This document shows, in pieces, positions 46,561 through 58,237 of a DNA stretch of 64,000 nucleotides (the first letter of the stretch is position 1; each line of letters starts with the position of its first letter). Below the pieces are notes generated by a model, which saw only the letters and a list, made by a program, of their open reading frames with translations, made no database searches and was not told where the DNA came from. Made by a program: the position numbers and the translations under genes. Source of the stretch: Macrolepiota albuminosa (Eukaryota > Basidiomycota > Agaricomycetes > Agaricales > Agaricaceae); contig JAMWFC010000117.1 in the NCBI GenBank assembly GCA_027475525.1, positions 1,536,183 to 1,600,182 of the forward strand, read 5' to 3'.

Positions 46561-49500
46561 AAGAATGCTCGTGTTTCTAAAGCCCTAATGACACGTATTT
46601 TGGCCTATGTCGGGAGTGACTCGAAAGACTATGCCAAATCAAACATGATAGCTGACTTGGGTGCATCAGCCCACATGACACCGCATCATGAATGGTTCAA
46701 ATGTGGCACGTTCAAAGAACTGAACCCACCTTGAAAAATACATTTCAGAGACGATTCCTGCATCGAAGCAACTGGAACAGGCACGATCGTTCTAAGATGC
46801 AAAATCGGAAACCAAGAGGTTACAACGGAACTCGAAAACGCTCTCTATGTGCCATCTTTCCAACTCACCCTAATATCAGTGCGCCGTCTTGACAAATCAG
46901 GGTACTATACCACTTTCAAGGATGGAATATGCAAGATTAAAACTGCAAAAAGATGAAAAACAGTACTCACTGGCTCTCACAAGGGAGATCTGTACCATCT
47001 GAATGCCACACCCACCGTGCATGTGCTTGCTTCGATCGACATAAATGTCCTCCACCGACGTCTCGCACATATATCACCAAATCGCCTCGTCCAAATGGTA
47101 AATGACGGCTTCATAGAAGGGGTTGACAAAACAACTGGAAAAGCAAAGTTTTGTGAACCCTGCGTCCTCGCAAAGTCAAAGAAAATACCATTCAAACACA
47201 AAGGCCAAGAGGCAAAACACCCATTCCAAGTTATACACTCTAATGTAGGAGGACCCGTCAACGTCGCCGACCGCCATGGAAACAGATATTGGATCACCTT
47301 CATCGATGGATACGGATGTTTCCCTTGGGTGTACTTCATGAAAAAGAAAAGCGATGCATTGATGCGATTCCGAGAGTTCAAAAACAACATTCAAGCACAT
47401 TTAGGGGCAAACATTGGAGAACTTCACCTGTCCAAGAACTTTATCAACTTTTTCCAATCCGATAATGGAGGCGAGTACACTGGAAAGCTTTTTCAGGAGG
47501 AACTTGGAAAATCGGGGATAGTTCACCTTACTACTGCACCAGATACTCCCGAGCAAAATGGTCTAGCCGAGCACATGAATCAGATGCTTGTAAACACGGC
47601 CACTGCCATGCTGATTGAGTCCGGACTCCCAAAAACCTATTGGTCAGACGCTATGCTTACAGCCGCAACTGTGATTGGGAGAACACCAGCTGCAGAGTTA
47701 AAAGGAAGATTCCGTACACTGTAATTTTCAACAGAAGCGTTGACATCTCATGGTTTCGGCCATTCAGCTCCATCGCATATGCTCTCGTGCCCAAAGACAA
47801 GCGAAATGGAAAGTTTGCAAGCAAGGCTCGCAAGGCTATATTGATTGGCTATGCGACTGGAAAGAAAGCATATAAACTAATCGACATAAAGTTGAGAAAG
47901 GAATTCAGCAGTCGTCATGTCAGGTTCAATGAAGAAGCCTACCTACCACTTGCAGACAAGAACCCATTGAACGACAATCACTCACCCTCACAACACAAGT
48001 GGGAGCCAAATTTTCTAAGACCAAGGCAACCGAACAAGTCTACACCCCACGATTGCAATGACGATGATGATGACGAGCCTGGAAGTGGGCCAAACCCTGA
48101 GAAGAATCCCAGGTCAGTGGGAGGCGAGTCACCTGAGCCACCTGAAATAAAAAGTGAGTATCACACACCTGAATCATCACCATTCCCTTCGCCGAAGATT
48201 GTACCAAAGGAATCTGCGAAAAATCAGCAAGGATCTGATACACCAAGTATACAGCAAACCACTGGAGGAGAAGCAGTCCCAGGCAAGTGGGAGCACCTGC
48301 AGAACCGACTAGAGAGTGCTCGAAGCGCACTAGAAAGGCAGTCGACCAAAACGCAGATTACAACCGAGCAGTTCAACTCGAAGAACAGCGAAGAACTGAG
48401 ATGCGAGCAGCTAAACATGCAAGGTTAGCTGAAAAAGGGGCTAGTACACAACTAGAGAAAACTCACCACACACTTCTGGACATCCAAGCACGAGCCGACA
48501 ATCCAGAACTGAGTGACCTGACTGACTCGCCCGAATCTGAAGACGACGATGATGAAGTGTACTTTGCCGGAATATCACAAAATGGCCCAACGACTCACCA
48601 ACTTCCTCGAAATGCTAAAGAGGCACTTGAGGGACCTGATGGCAAGTATTGGGCTCCGGCGTTGCAAGAAGAATTACAAAATTTAATAGACAATGACGTT
48701 TTCGAAGTTGTTCCGACGCTGAAGGAAGTGAAACCCATTACTTCTAAATTAGTCTATTGAGTCAAGTACGATGCAACAGGAAATGTCGAACGCTATAAAA
48801 TACAGATTGTTGCCCATGGCTTCACACAGGTCAAAGGCATCGACTACAAAGAAGTTTGGGCACCGGTCGCAAACCTCAAGTCCATCAGAATCATCCTAGC
48901 TTTGGCAGCTAAGTACGATCTTGAGCTAGATCAAATGGACGTAGCAACTGCTTACTTAAATGGCGAGTTGCAGGAAGAGCTGTATATGTCACCTCCTGAA
49001 GGCGTCAAAATCCCTCAGGGATACTGCTGGCGGCTAAAAAGGGTGTTATATTGTCTCAAGCAGGCTGGGAGAACTTGGAATCACACACTCGACAAAAGAC
49101 TCTGCGAACTGGGATTCTTGCGCCTGAATGCTGAAACATGCCTGTATGTATACCATGAGAGAGACAAAGTGTGCTTCTTAGTAATATACGTGGACGATTT
49201 TATCTTGGCTGCAAACTCCCAAATCTTTTTAGACAACATCAAAAGAAGGCTGTCAGAAACCTTCAAGATGCGTGACCTCGGGCCGGCCACCTACATCCTG
49301 GGAATCCAAATCAGGCGAGACCAAGAAGCATGCACGATAAGCTTGTCCCAGCAACAATACATTAAAACCGTGGTCGATCAATGCGGGATGACCGACTCGA
49401 AGCCAACCTGGACTCCAATGGCCGCAAACTTGAAACTTACTGCCAAAGACTCAGAAGACAACGCCACCATCACAGAAATGCTAATTGGCGGTAAACGAAT

Positions 49501-50200
49501 GACATACTCCAGCGTAGTCGGGTCATTGATGTATGCCATGATGGGGACAAGGCCGAATATCGCCTATGTCGTTGGGGTGCTCGGGTGTTTCAGCGCAAAC
49601 CCAAAGAAACAGCATTGGACAGCCGCCAAACGGGTTCTGCAGTATCTAAACACCACAAGCGACATGGAACTCCGCTTCAATGGAAATGACGTAGCTATGG
49701 ACATGTCATTCCATGGCTACTCTGACGCGGACTGGTCTGGTGACGCCGATACCTCCAGGTCAACCTCAGGCTACGTTTTCATCTCTGTCCATGGCGCAAT
49801 AGGCTGGGCAAGCAAGCGCCAAACAATGGTCGCTTTGTCCTCCACCGAATCCAAATATATAGGCCTGTGCTACGCAGGGCAGCACTTAGTGTGGCTTCGT
49901 ACATTCTTCAAGGACATCGGCCACACTCAATCGAAACCCTCGGACCTGTGGTGCGATAACCAAGCGGCGATTATACTCACCAAGAAGGCCCAGTATCGCT
50001 CCCGCACCAAACACATTCAACGAAAGTTTCATTATCTATGCGACGACTTAGTTGCAAAAGGAGAAGCTACGGTTCAATTCGTGTCAACTGAAGATATGGT
50101 CGCGGACATTTTTACCAAGGCGCTCCTGCATGATAAGCACTGGAAGTTCACAAAGGCGATGGGCTTCACAGCACAAAGTCTCAAATTTCGATTGATGTGA
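46561..50200 (+). pseudogene. Copia-2 pol (protease-integrase-RT-RNase H)
   Basis: Protease IADLGASAHMTPHHEW (the D-S-G box has Leu for Ser), pre-integrase LHRRLAHISPNRLVQM...CEPCVLAKSKK, and integrase core with the first Asp changed (VIHSNVGGPV), then FQSDNGGEY and EQNGLAEHMN. RT YVDDFI is intact near 49,190. RNase H has GYSDADWSGD, RSTSGYVF, ALSSTESKY and DNQAAI. The final frame, 48,902-50,200, is long and intact. Frame changes lie near 47,700 and 48,290; stops near 46,732, 46,955 and 48,758 (VY-stop-VKYDATGN, TGG to TGA). Confidence 0.9.
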
Positions 50201-50605
50201 AATGCCAGACAAATTCAGATTGTCCCAACATTTCTTGATGATTTCAGGTCAAATTGACTCGTAAGAGAATATGACTGAAATGAGACCTTTTTTTGTCATA
50301 GCAGCTTGATTTCACGAAGGTTTTACTGAGTATATATCTATCATTTTTGGTCGTGTCCTGATTAATCGAACCTGGGTATGTGTGCACGTATGCATTTCAA
50401 ATGTATAAACTAGCACAATAAGCTATATTATATTACAATGACAAGAATGTACATGAAAGCTTGGAACGTCAAATCGAGGGATACAATGACACGAACTTTG
50501 ACAGCAGTCAACAGTCTCGGCAGATGCAAGTACACACCACTTCTCTAGATCTCACGACTGCCACCACATCGAATCATCAATAACGACATCCCTGCTTTTT
50601 CAAAC

Positions 50606-51490
50606 TTGAATACCATGTCTTCTGCTGCTGAGCCAATGAAGAAAGTCAAACTCTCCAAAATTCTAGGTGGTTTGGATGATGTGAAAGAGCGATTGAAGAT
50701 TATTGAGGCTTCTGTGAAGGATACAGAGATGGGGCGCACATGGGAAACTACAAAGACAACAATGAAAGAGCTAGAAGGACTGAATAAAACCATCAAAAAC
50801 CAGAGCAAACAGCTCACAGAGGTCATTGCAGAGAACAAGAACCTTCGAAAGAAAGTGGAGGTCCTACAGAAGAATCTTGATGACATACAGAATGAAAATC
50901 CAAGTACAACGTCAAGTGAAAGCTCAGATGAATCTGATCGTGATGATGCCCTGTTAAAATCAGAAGTAAAGAAAGCTGAAGCAAGTGAAGCAGCCTACAA
51001 AGATATCAATATGAAAGTGCGTGACATAGATAATAGAAGACCGACAAAAATGCTGATGGCCTGCATATCAGAAACTGACAAAATATGCATTCTCTCATCA
51101 GCTCGGAGTCTCAAAGAAGATGTTGTCAAAAAACATACCCTGGTATCCTGACAGCAATGACACATCTACTTGGCCTTGAATTGTTGGTACAGATGATCCA
51201 GTCATTTGTTTTCGATGGGATGAGCCGTGGGACCATCCAGACAATTACCGTGCGATCCGATTGATAATGGCATACATGCGAAGGCATGGAGCAAACACTG
51301 TGCCAGCAGCTGCTCCTGCACTGAAATATATTAGTGATGAAGACCATCAGCGACATGTCCGTGATAGATTTTGGAGTATTCAGAAGCAATTGAGGGAAGA
51401 GGGATCTTTGGACTCATGTAATAAACGGATCCAAATGATTGAGGAGGCAGGGCCTTTGTGTGCCATGCTACTTGCTGCCGTGATTGGTAC
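50606..51490 (+). CDS. Extra ORF of Copia-2: coiled-coil protein of unknown function
   Basis: Lies on the sense strand between RNase H and the 3' LTR, where copia elements normally have no gene. The first part (50,606-51,151; MSSAAEPMKKVKLSKILGG...) is rich in heptad-like Leu/Lys/Glu and probably coiled coil (ELEGLNKTIKNQSKQLTEV), followed by a Ser/Asp acidic stretch. A second part in another frame has FRWDEPWDHPDNYRAIRLI and RFWSIQKQLREEG, ending about 51,494. A frame change or intron near 51,130 and a stop near 51,168 separate them. The region 50,200-50,600 is non-coding. It could be a captured host gene or an element-specific third ORF. Confidence 0.5.
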
Positions 51491-51866
51491 GTGAAACGTT
51501 CTGGATGCTTCGTACACCTTGGGCAATAGCAAGGAATATGTTCACCTCGATCAGATGGCATAGGACATCAAGATAAATTGATATAATGACTGTAGCTGTG
51601 GGAATTGGTCTAGAGACACGTTGATGCTGACACGCTCACGTGCGTGTATATACGTATATGCTCGCACGAGGTTTTTTCCTAAGTCCTAAACATTTTGAAT
51701 GTAGATCTATGTCAACGTTATTCAAGTTGCGTCAAATTTCCCAAGACGAAAAATCTCTGAAATTGAAATGATAGAGAAACATAGAAGAATTTATATATGT
51801 TTGTAAATTCCTGTCGGTTGAAATCTGAGGCTTTGTGCTGTGCTTGCGCCTCCACACGAGTGGGAG

Positions 51867-52162
51867 TGTCAGAAAGTGAGCGCGATATTGTGCGCGTCAT
51901 TATACGCGTCAGTCACGTGTGCTCGGCTCAGCCAGTACAAGACAATTTTATCTACTCGAAATGCCTCAGTTCGTCTCACATTAACGTGCGCGAAACTGAG
52001 GTATGGAAACTTGTTAAATTTACTTTACTTACTCATTACTTACTTATCACTTTAGTTCTGTGACTTACAGGTAATGAATATAGTTCGTCTCACATTAACG
52101 TGCGCGAAACTGAGTTCTGTGACTTACAGTACACTACGACCTCTGCACGTTGAACTTCGACA
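51867..52162 (+). repeat. Copia-2 3' LTR
   Basis: 296 bp, TGTCAGAAAGTGAGCG to GTTGAACTTCGACA, preceded by the purine-rich ACGAGTGGGAG. It retains CpGs (GCGCGATATTGTGCGCGTC) that appear as TG/CA in the 5' copy. Confidence 0.92.
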
Positions 52163-52888
52163 ATTTGCTTTCATCGAATTTTCTGCGCTTTGGCAGTGAT
52201 TCGTCATCCTCGTTAGAAGACTCGGAAACTCCTCCTTCGTCGACTCCGTCATTGTTAGCTCTACAGACGGGCCCTTTGGACAAGTCGCGTCCGACGGACT
52301 TAATATATTTCATCGGTAAGTCTGTCGATACTCCGGAGAGACAGTGATCTGTTTCCAGGCCGTTGCTGATGTGAGGGTTCGTCCACAAGGTTTGAGGAAT
52401 GAATTTCCTGTTGCTCCGAAGACTTGTGCACTGGACGGCGTCTAGGCTCGTCGTTTCTCTCTGGATCTCTGATTTCGGTCTCGGGACTCACGTCGTCGGG
52501 CTCGTCTATGTTGCGCTTTCGCTTTCTTTTCGACGTCGTCAATGAGTGCGATGTAACTATTGATTGTGTCCTGCCGGGACTCAATTGATACCCCGGACTC
52601 ATTCGCCGTATTAACGATCTAGGTAATCGTGACAGGTCTCGACTTGCTCCCTCTTCTGAATGCCTCGATGTGAGACTCGAGTTGCTCTATAATGGATCGC
52701 TCAGATTCAATGGGATATTCTGGTACATGGCACTCTCGTTCCGTGTTGCTGATTCTTGCCCCACTGTCAACCCTTCCTGTCTTGTCAATTGAGGTGGGTT
52801 GAAGGGGGACACTGGTATCCAAGGTGGATCCAGACGATTCAGCAAACTGGGAGACATTTGTACTCATTCGAAGTTTATTGAGGGTCAC
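52163..52888 (-). pseudogene. Retroelement gag-like remnant (probably DIRS-type), cut by Copia-2
   Basis: A minus-strand frame from 52,888 (MTLNKLRMSTNVSQF) includes IEAFRRGSKSRPVTIT, a stop, then IVNTANESGVSIESRQDTIN and a basic region. Another frame gives RRKFDESK, which continues past the Copia-2 insertion (via 31,177) as LPWFEQERVAREHG. The pattern (I..FR.G.SK..., ...Y...L, then basic KRRK..E..LPW) is recalled from N-terminal ORFs of Agaricomycete tyrosine-recombinase retroelements. The assignment is tentative. Confidence 0.4.
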
Positions 52889-52983
52889 CGATGTCCGTAG
52901 GACTTGTATAGTACAAATTTATAAAATCTCACTCGATCTGCACTCGAGTCATTTCGGTGACACTCCTTTTTAGGAGAAGTTGA

Positions 52984-53012
52984 GGTGAGACTCCCTTGGG
53001 GTAGGTCTCACC
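52984..53012. other. Hairpin GGTGAGAC...GTCTCACC
   Basis: Perfect 8-bp stem (52,984-52,991 with 53,005-53,012) around a C/G-rich loop. It lies between the gag-like remnant and the 3' end of TAF7; it may be a terminal motif of the remnant element or part of a transcription end. Confidence 0.45.
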
Positions 53013-53126
53013 AACGCTCCTCTCTCTAGGGCCACACGTGACGTAACAGATTTCCTCAGGCGCTTTCATTGGTCGCGTGAAAACGCGGTTTTAACTGCCA
53101 TAAAATCCATCTCGACGGGTCACTGA

Positions 53127-54802
53127 TCAGTCGCCAGAACCAAAGAGATCGTCCGCGTCTGCGTCATCACGGCCATCGGCTGCACCACCATCTACACCCG
53201 TTGTGATGAGGCCCTCTTTCTTCATTCGTTGTTTTTCTTTCAGTTCATCTCGCTGAGCCAGCTTCATCTCAAGGTCTGCAGTCAACTTTTTCAATGCATC
53301 CTCGAAGCGTTTCTGTGAAAATTTGTAAGAATGCAGCTGGCTACGAAAGTAGAACAGAAATAGACCTTGATCAAGGGATTTGCGGAGCTAGCAACTTCCT
53401 TGCCCTTCTTTGCCACCGCCGCTTCAAGATCTCTGACTTCCTCATTAATAAGTTTTCTTGCTTGGACATCCTCATCATCATCATCCTCGTCGTCCTCGTC
53501 TTCTTCGCTTTCTTCATCATCCTCGTCATCTCCATCACCTTCGTCATCTTCATCAGCCATCGCAAGGTCTAGTTCAGCGGCGAGCTCTTCGTCAATATCA
53601 GCTTCTCCAGCATCCTCTTCCTCAGCTGCAAGTGCATCTTCTCTTTCATCTGCATCGTCCCCTATATCGTAACCTGGCGTCTGTGGCTCGCCCGTTTCAG
53701 AAATCGCTGGCGTAGGAGCATCAAGAGGGTCCTCGCGTTCAATGAATTCAGAGTCGGATAGATCTGGATTGACGTTCTCGAGAACCTCTGGAACCATTTC
53801 AACGTCGACTAAATGGGAAGGAAATGAGAGGGCTTGCCATATTTGATCTCGGTTGCCAGTGAATCCTCAGCAAGTAACCTTTCTACTTCTTGTTCCACGC
53901 TTTCAATGGTCTGTTGCGTTTAAGTGAAAGAACAGTATGAGCGAGACATAGTACTTACCCTTCTGTTAACCCTTTTTCGAAACCTTCTTTTACGAACGTG
54001 ATGCAGGGGAGGGGTCAATCCATGTGGCCAGATGAATTCCTCAATGTTGAAATTCGTTTGATTCGTCATAGGTTCGTCATTTTCGAGTTTCTTATCGACG
54101 ACCAGCATCTGCGAAAATCAAATCTAAGTGAATTAAAAGAAGTCAACGGCAAAGATAGTTCGACCTGACATATGTCGGCAACTTTAAACATTTGCTTGTT
54201 ATCAAGGGTCTTTTGAGATTCTATGATACATGGTAGATCAACCAATTTTGCTGAATATGTGGAGTTCCCTATGTGAAAGACAGCGCGGCGAGAGTCTATG
54301 GGAAATTTCTTAACGTCTAGACGTCTAGACAAGACCGTGACAGACCTTACTCACCCTTGAATTTAAACCAAACATCATTGCTAACCTCCCGTGTCGCAAC
54401 CATCTTTCGTAACTTGTCTAGATCTTCTCCTGGCAGCATGCGGAGTATGAACTGTTCCTCAAACGCCAAATCTTCCTCGTCAGAGTCCAGCTCTCGATCA
54501 TATTGCCCCAAAAAGGACATGCCAGGTGCCAAAGCAGCAGCCTTATCACTCAACTTGAGCTTGAGCTTGGGTTGTGGCTTATTTTTATGCGTCGCAGAGC
54601 GTGTGTTACGTTCAGACAGTTCAGTAGGCAGATTAACTGACGCATGGCTGCCACTTCGAAGACGTGATGTGGAAGCAAGAGCGGATTCAGTTCCAAATTT
54701 GTTTCGAAGGTTAAAAGCATGTGAAGTAGTAGTCGAGGTAGACGGTCCTACTGGCGTTTCTACAGCATCAACATCATCGACAACAATGAGATCCTCATCC
54801 AT
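53127..54802 (-). CDS. TAF7: TFIID subunit TAF7 (TAFII55) homologue
   Basis: Multi-exon nuclear gene. Exon 1, 54,802-54,355 (MDEDLIVVDD... to EEQFILRMLPGEDLDKLRKMV and VWFKFK); exon 2, 54,295-54,165 (DSRRAVFHIGNSTYSAKLVD, LPCIIESQKTLDNKQMFKVA); exon 3, 54,108-53,959 (LTPPLHHVRKRRFRKRVNRR). Exon 4 starts at 53,910. The next exon, about 53,810-53,366, holds a long Glu/Asp tract. The last exon, 53,312-53,127, ends DDLFGSGD-stop. Introns are 48-59 bp with GT-AG ends; the junction near 53,810-53,840 is unclear (a 29-bp GC-AG intron would be needed). The TAFII55 N-terminal domain, the GLTPPLHHVRKRRFRK motif and the acidic centre are typical of TAF7, a subunit of the TFIID initiation complex. It appears intact. 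Confidence 0.92.
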
Positions 54803-54925
54803 GGTGACGAGCGAAAGAGCGTAACAATCGAAACGAGGAAGAGAGGCGTCACAATTCTGTCACATCACCCTTTTTGGAGGGGATACATAAAACTCGATAC
54901 CAGTAAATGTTTTGTATATTGCATA

Positions 54926-56250
54926 TTACTTCCAATTATGTCGAGAATTTTGGAACAACACCGATGCAAGACCAACAACCATAGTTCCCAATGTCAAACC
55001 GTAAAAACCCCAACGCATCCGTCGAAAATGGAGGTCTACTTTTGACAATCCGTCTTTCCATGCAGCAAGGTAACAGATAAAGGTTCTCCACACACATCTA
55101 GAGGCAGAAGGATATCGTTACTGCAATGGCGGAGATTTGAATACGTGGCCGAACACACGATGGGCATGCAATGCAAGCACCGGATAGGATATCGTTACTG
55201 CAATGGCGGAGATTTGAATACGTGGCCGAACACACGATGGGCATGCAATGCAAGCACCGGATATGTATGTTGAATCATGTTTTGGATGGATGGTTCTACA
55301 AAACCAGGTTCCAATAAAAGAAGAATGTGTGCCGCGAGGACAATATCCAAAGTAGTCGGTCTATATTGCATCAGGGAATGCTCAAGGGCAAAGCAATCCT
55401 TTCTTACCTGTCCCCATATATAAACTCACTCTCATCGACAAGTCGAGCATAAATTTCAAGATTAACGCGTGCTCTCTCCAGGACCTACGCCGTTTCACGT
55501 TTGATTTTTCAAGTAACTGATTTCATCATGTTGTACATACCCTTTCACGGTCAAATGTTCTCTGGAAAAGCTTTGTCTTTTCGTGTTTTTGCCAGGTTTT
55601 ATCTATTTTGAATGCCTTGCTCTCTTCCTCATTCCTTGAAAGATCCCAAAATCCGGCAATCTCCAAGCGAGGCCTATACATTTCACGTATGCGACCCGGA
55701 ACGTAGTAGCGCTGTGGAATTGGGTATAATGATGCCAAAGTAGGACGCGTCAACCCTGCCCAGTTGGACTGATTCGAATAGAGTGCATAAGACTACAGGA
55801 TCTGGTCAGCAGTACTGATAAGCAATTCTCATATAGCTTACTACAATATCCCCCAAATTTGAGGTTACATGCGTACACCAGGCAACACTTTGCGACTTCT
55901 CTTTGTTAGTAAGTGAGAGGTCGAGATTAAATCTCGGCGAGGTAGGTTGGGTGGTTTCTAGGCCTGCGACATATCTAATGATGGAACTTAGAGAAGAAAT
56001 GGCGCGCTTTTCATGGACAAGACAAGGGAGATATCCTGGATATCCATTGTAACGTTCTCATGCACATTGAATTCAAAAGCAACACGTACCCACCAGTCGG
56101 AGAAAAATCAGGATCATTGCATTCGACGACAGAGAACTTGCCTGGTATCAATTGTTGGAGGTACATAACGGCCGCCAGGCACGTTGGCTCGATGGACGGT
56201 AGACCCCACCGAGAAGGCCAAACATGCAGAAATATTTCGCTGGTCGACAT
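54926..56250 (-). CDS. SAM37/metaxin-like mitochondrial outer-membrane protein
   Basis: Exons: 56,250-56,094 (MSTSEIFLHVWPSRWGLPSI, LVVECNDPDFSPTG-type Tom37 N-terminal region), 56,035-55,842, 55,792-55,541, 55,484-55,408, 55,360-about 55,200, and a last exon 55,097-54,926 encoding a single C-terminal membrane segment (GFYGLTLGTMVVGLASVLF) and a short tail. Introns are 47-58 bp, GT-AG. The order (metaxin/GST-like domain then C-terminal anchor) fits Sam37, a subunit of the sorting and assembly machinery for beta-barrel proteins. The last intron contains the 77-bp duplication at 55,109; without it the intron would be only about 24-36 bp, so that splice needs checking. The gene ends 123 bp upstream of the TAF7 start. 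Confidence 0.82.
55109..55262. repeat. Exact 77-bp tandem duplication in the SAM37-like gene
   Basis: 55,109-55,185 equals 55,186-55,262, spanning the exon 5 to exon 6 transition of the host gene. Confidence 0.9.
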
Positions 56251-56375
56251 ACAACAAATTGGAAGCTGAGGCTACGTGCCTGCAGCGTGAGATAAGGCGG
56301 GTGATTAGTAAGGACGTCTCCTATTTCCTTTTACGGTTTCGCGTTTGGACGATGAGATCAATCTGGATATATATG

Positions 56376-56443
56376 AGTACGAGCTACGATTCGTGCCTTC
56401 GGCACGAATTTCGTAGCTCGTTGGGGGCTTCGCCCCCAAACCC
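56376..56443. repeat. Pair of strong hairpins
   Basis: ACGAGCTACGA and TTCGTGCC/TTC/GGCACGAA, closing with TTCGTAGCTCGT, form a nested palindrome at about 56,379-56,422. It is followed by TGGGGGC/TTC/GCCCCCA at 56,422-56,438. Both have TTC-type loops. Confidence 0.75.
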
Positions 56444-56459
56444 CCCCCAACTAAGCCTC

Positions 56460-56850
56460 CACCCTAACCTCACTTCGTTCGGTTAGGGCTCCAAGTATGT
56501 ATAGAAAACTCAGTGCTCATTCCCGGCCTCAACCTCACTTCGTTCGGTTAAGGCCTCCGCATTTCACAACTCAGTGCTCATTCCCGGCCTCAACCTCACT
56601 TCGTTCGGTTAAGGCCTCCGCATTTCACAACTCAGTGCTCATTCCCGGCCTCAACCTCACTTCGTTCGGTTAAGGCCTCCGCATTTCACAACTCAGTGCT
56701 CATTCCCGGCCTCAACCTCACTCGGCCTCAACCTCACTTCGTTCGGTTAAGGCCTCCGCATTTCACAACTCAGTGCTCATTCCCGGCCTCAACCTCACTT
56801 CGTTTGGTTAAGGCCTCCGCATTTCACAACTCAGTGCTCATTCCCAGTTT
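56460..56850. repeat. 61-bp hairpin minisatellite
   Basis: About six tandem units of 61 bp, each with CTCAGTGCTCATTCCCGGCC and a stem-loop GGCCTCAACC..TCACTTCGTTC..GGTTAAGGCC. The unit before the array has the same loop in TAACC..GGTTA. One irregular unit (56,707-56,722) results from a 77-bp duplication superposed on the array (56,646-56,799). Upstream flank of the SAM37-like gene. Confidence 0.85.
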
Positions 56851-56879
56851 GCCTCAACTCTCAGAGCATTATTGTAAGC

Positions 56880-57690
56880 TAAATTGAATTTTTCTTGAAT
56901 TTTTCAGATTTCTTTAAGCATTTATAAATCTCAGAAAAACTCAAGTCAGTGTATCAGTAGGCCCCAAATTTTTTCTGATTTTTCAGTGATTTTATCTGAA
57001 TTTTCTAAGCATTTCTAATGCTGAAATGAGCCAACTCTTATGTTATTTTTTCTGATTTTTCAGTGATTTTATCTGAATTTTCTAAGCATTTCTAATGCTG
57101 AAATGAGCCAACTCTTATGTTATTTCCCTAAAAGGAAGGTTCTTGGTCAGCCTTGGTCAGCATTAGTTTTTCCCAGGCGTCGTCCCATATATATGAGTAT
57201 TTATTATGTCGGAATCTTACTGGGCAGGATCACGTCAGAAAATGAAAAGGATTTCAGAAATATTTTCTGAAAGTTCCGAGGTCTACTTGACGAAGAAAAT
57301 GACTAGTAGCTCGGCAACGCACATACATTCTCATGTCATGAGTATGTGTCAACATTCCGTATGTTTCATTTGTTATTTTATCTTGTTCAAATTTCTATTA
57401 TATTGCCTATTTATTCTTATACAAAATGCTCTCCAACGAGCTCCAATTGTCTTACCAGTACATCTAGATAAAAACTGCTGACTGCCTGGAGTCAAAAAAT
57501 CATCTTTGATTCTTTGACTCCAGGTAGGAGCCTTGTTTATTTCCTTCATACTATACTTACTAACAAAATCATCTTTGATTCTTTAACTCCAGAATACATT
57601 GTACTATATATGTGAATATACATTATTGCGATATGCTGCAACACTACTTTAGTAGACCAAGGTTTTACCACCTGCTTTGGCATGCATCTT
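56880..57690. other. AT-rich sequence without recognisable genes
   Basis: T-rich DNA including an exact 77-bp tandem duplication (56,968-57,044 repeated at 57,045-57,121) and a repeated word AAAATCATCTTTGATTCTTT (57,496 and 57,567). No gene recognised. Confidence 0.6.
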
Positions 57691-58237
57691 GTCCTTAAAA
57701 TTTGTGCCCCTTGTGTAATCTCAGCAATTGTCACATCTCTTCCTCTACTGGCTATGTCCTCAAAATTTGCTGGCTATTACTACTGGCTATTACTATCATG
57801 TCCTCAATATTTGCTCCCTTTCAGCTATCTTTACCAGCTGTTACTACCAGCTATTACTATCATGTCCTCAAAATTTGCTCCCTTTCAGCTATCTTTACTG
57901 GTTATTACTACTGGCTATTACTACCAGCTATTACTACCATGTTGTCAGGGGACTCCTCATTTCTTCTTTCTTTCACTCCTTATCTTTTCACTCTCCTTTC
58001 ATTCATTCTTTTATTTCTTCTGTCATTCTCTCATTTTACTGTTTCTATTTTTTCAACACTATCTGTTAGTACTATTCTCAGCTTTTGAGGTGCTCTGGTT
58101 CTTTAGCTACCATTCAGACAAGTGTGAGCCTTTCAGCACCACTTCCAGACCACTTATATAAGCCAGAGTTTTTCTGCTTTTTGTTTCCCATGCTTCAGAG
58201 GCCCCAGAAGCATCCAACCTGGCATAGGGAATTCCTA
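57691..58237. repeat. TTACTACTGGCTA/CCTCAAAATTTGC degenerate repeats
   Basis: Irregular reiterations of CTATTACTACCAGCTATTACT and CATGTCCTCAAAATTTGCTC between 57,740 and 57,950, then T/C-rich sequence. No convincing gene. Confidence 0.6.

Larger units (their letters stand above)
31183..52162 (+). mobile_element. Copia-2, complete Copia element split by Gypsy G2
   Basis: LTRs of 296 bp at both ends and a perfect 5-bp duplication ATTTG (31,178-31,182 and 52,163-52,167). It spans 20,980 bp but is about 6.9 kb without G2 and one CCGC. It lies 51 bp from Copia-1. Coding order is gag, protease, integrase, RT, RNase H, plus an extra coiled-coil ORF before the 3' LTR. Inactive through frameshifts, stops and catalytic changes. 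Confidence 0.93.

Noticed and set aside
53367..53715. Ser-rich and His-rich plus-strand open frames
   Set aside because: They are the antisense of the Glu/Asp tract of TAF7.
56460..56850. 61-bp repeats as a CRISPR array
   Set aside because: Units are fully tandem without variable spacers, and the genome is eukaryotic.
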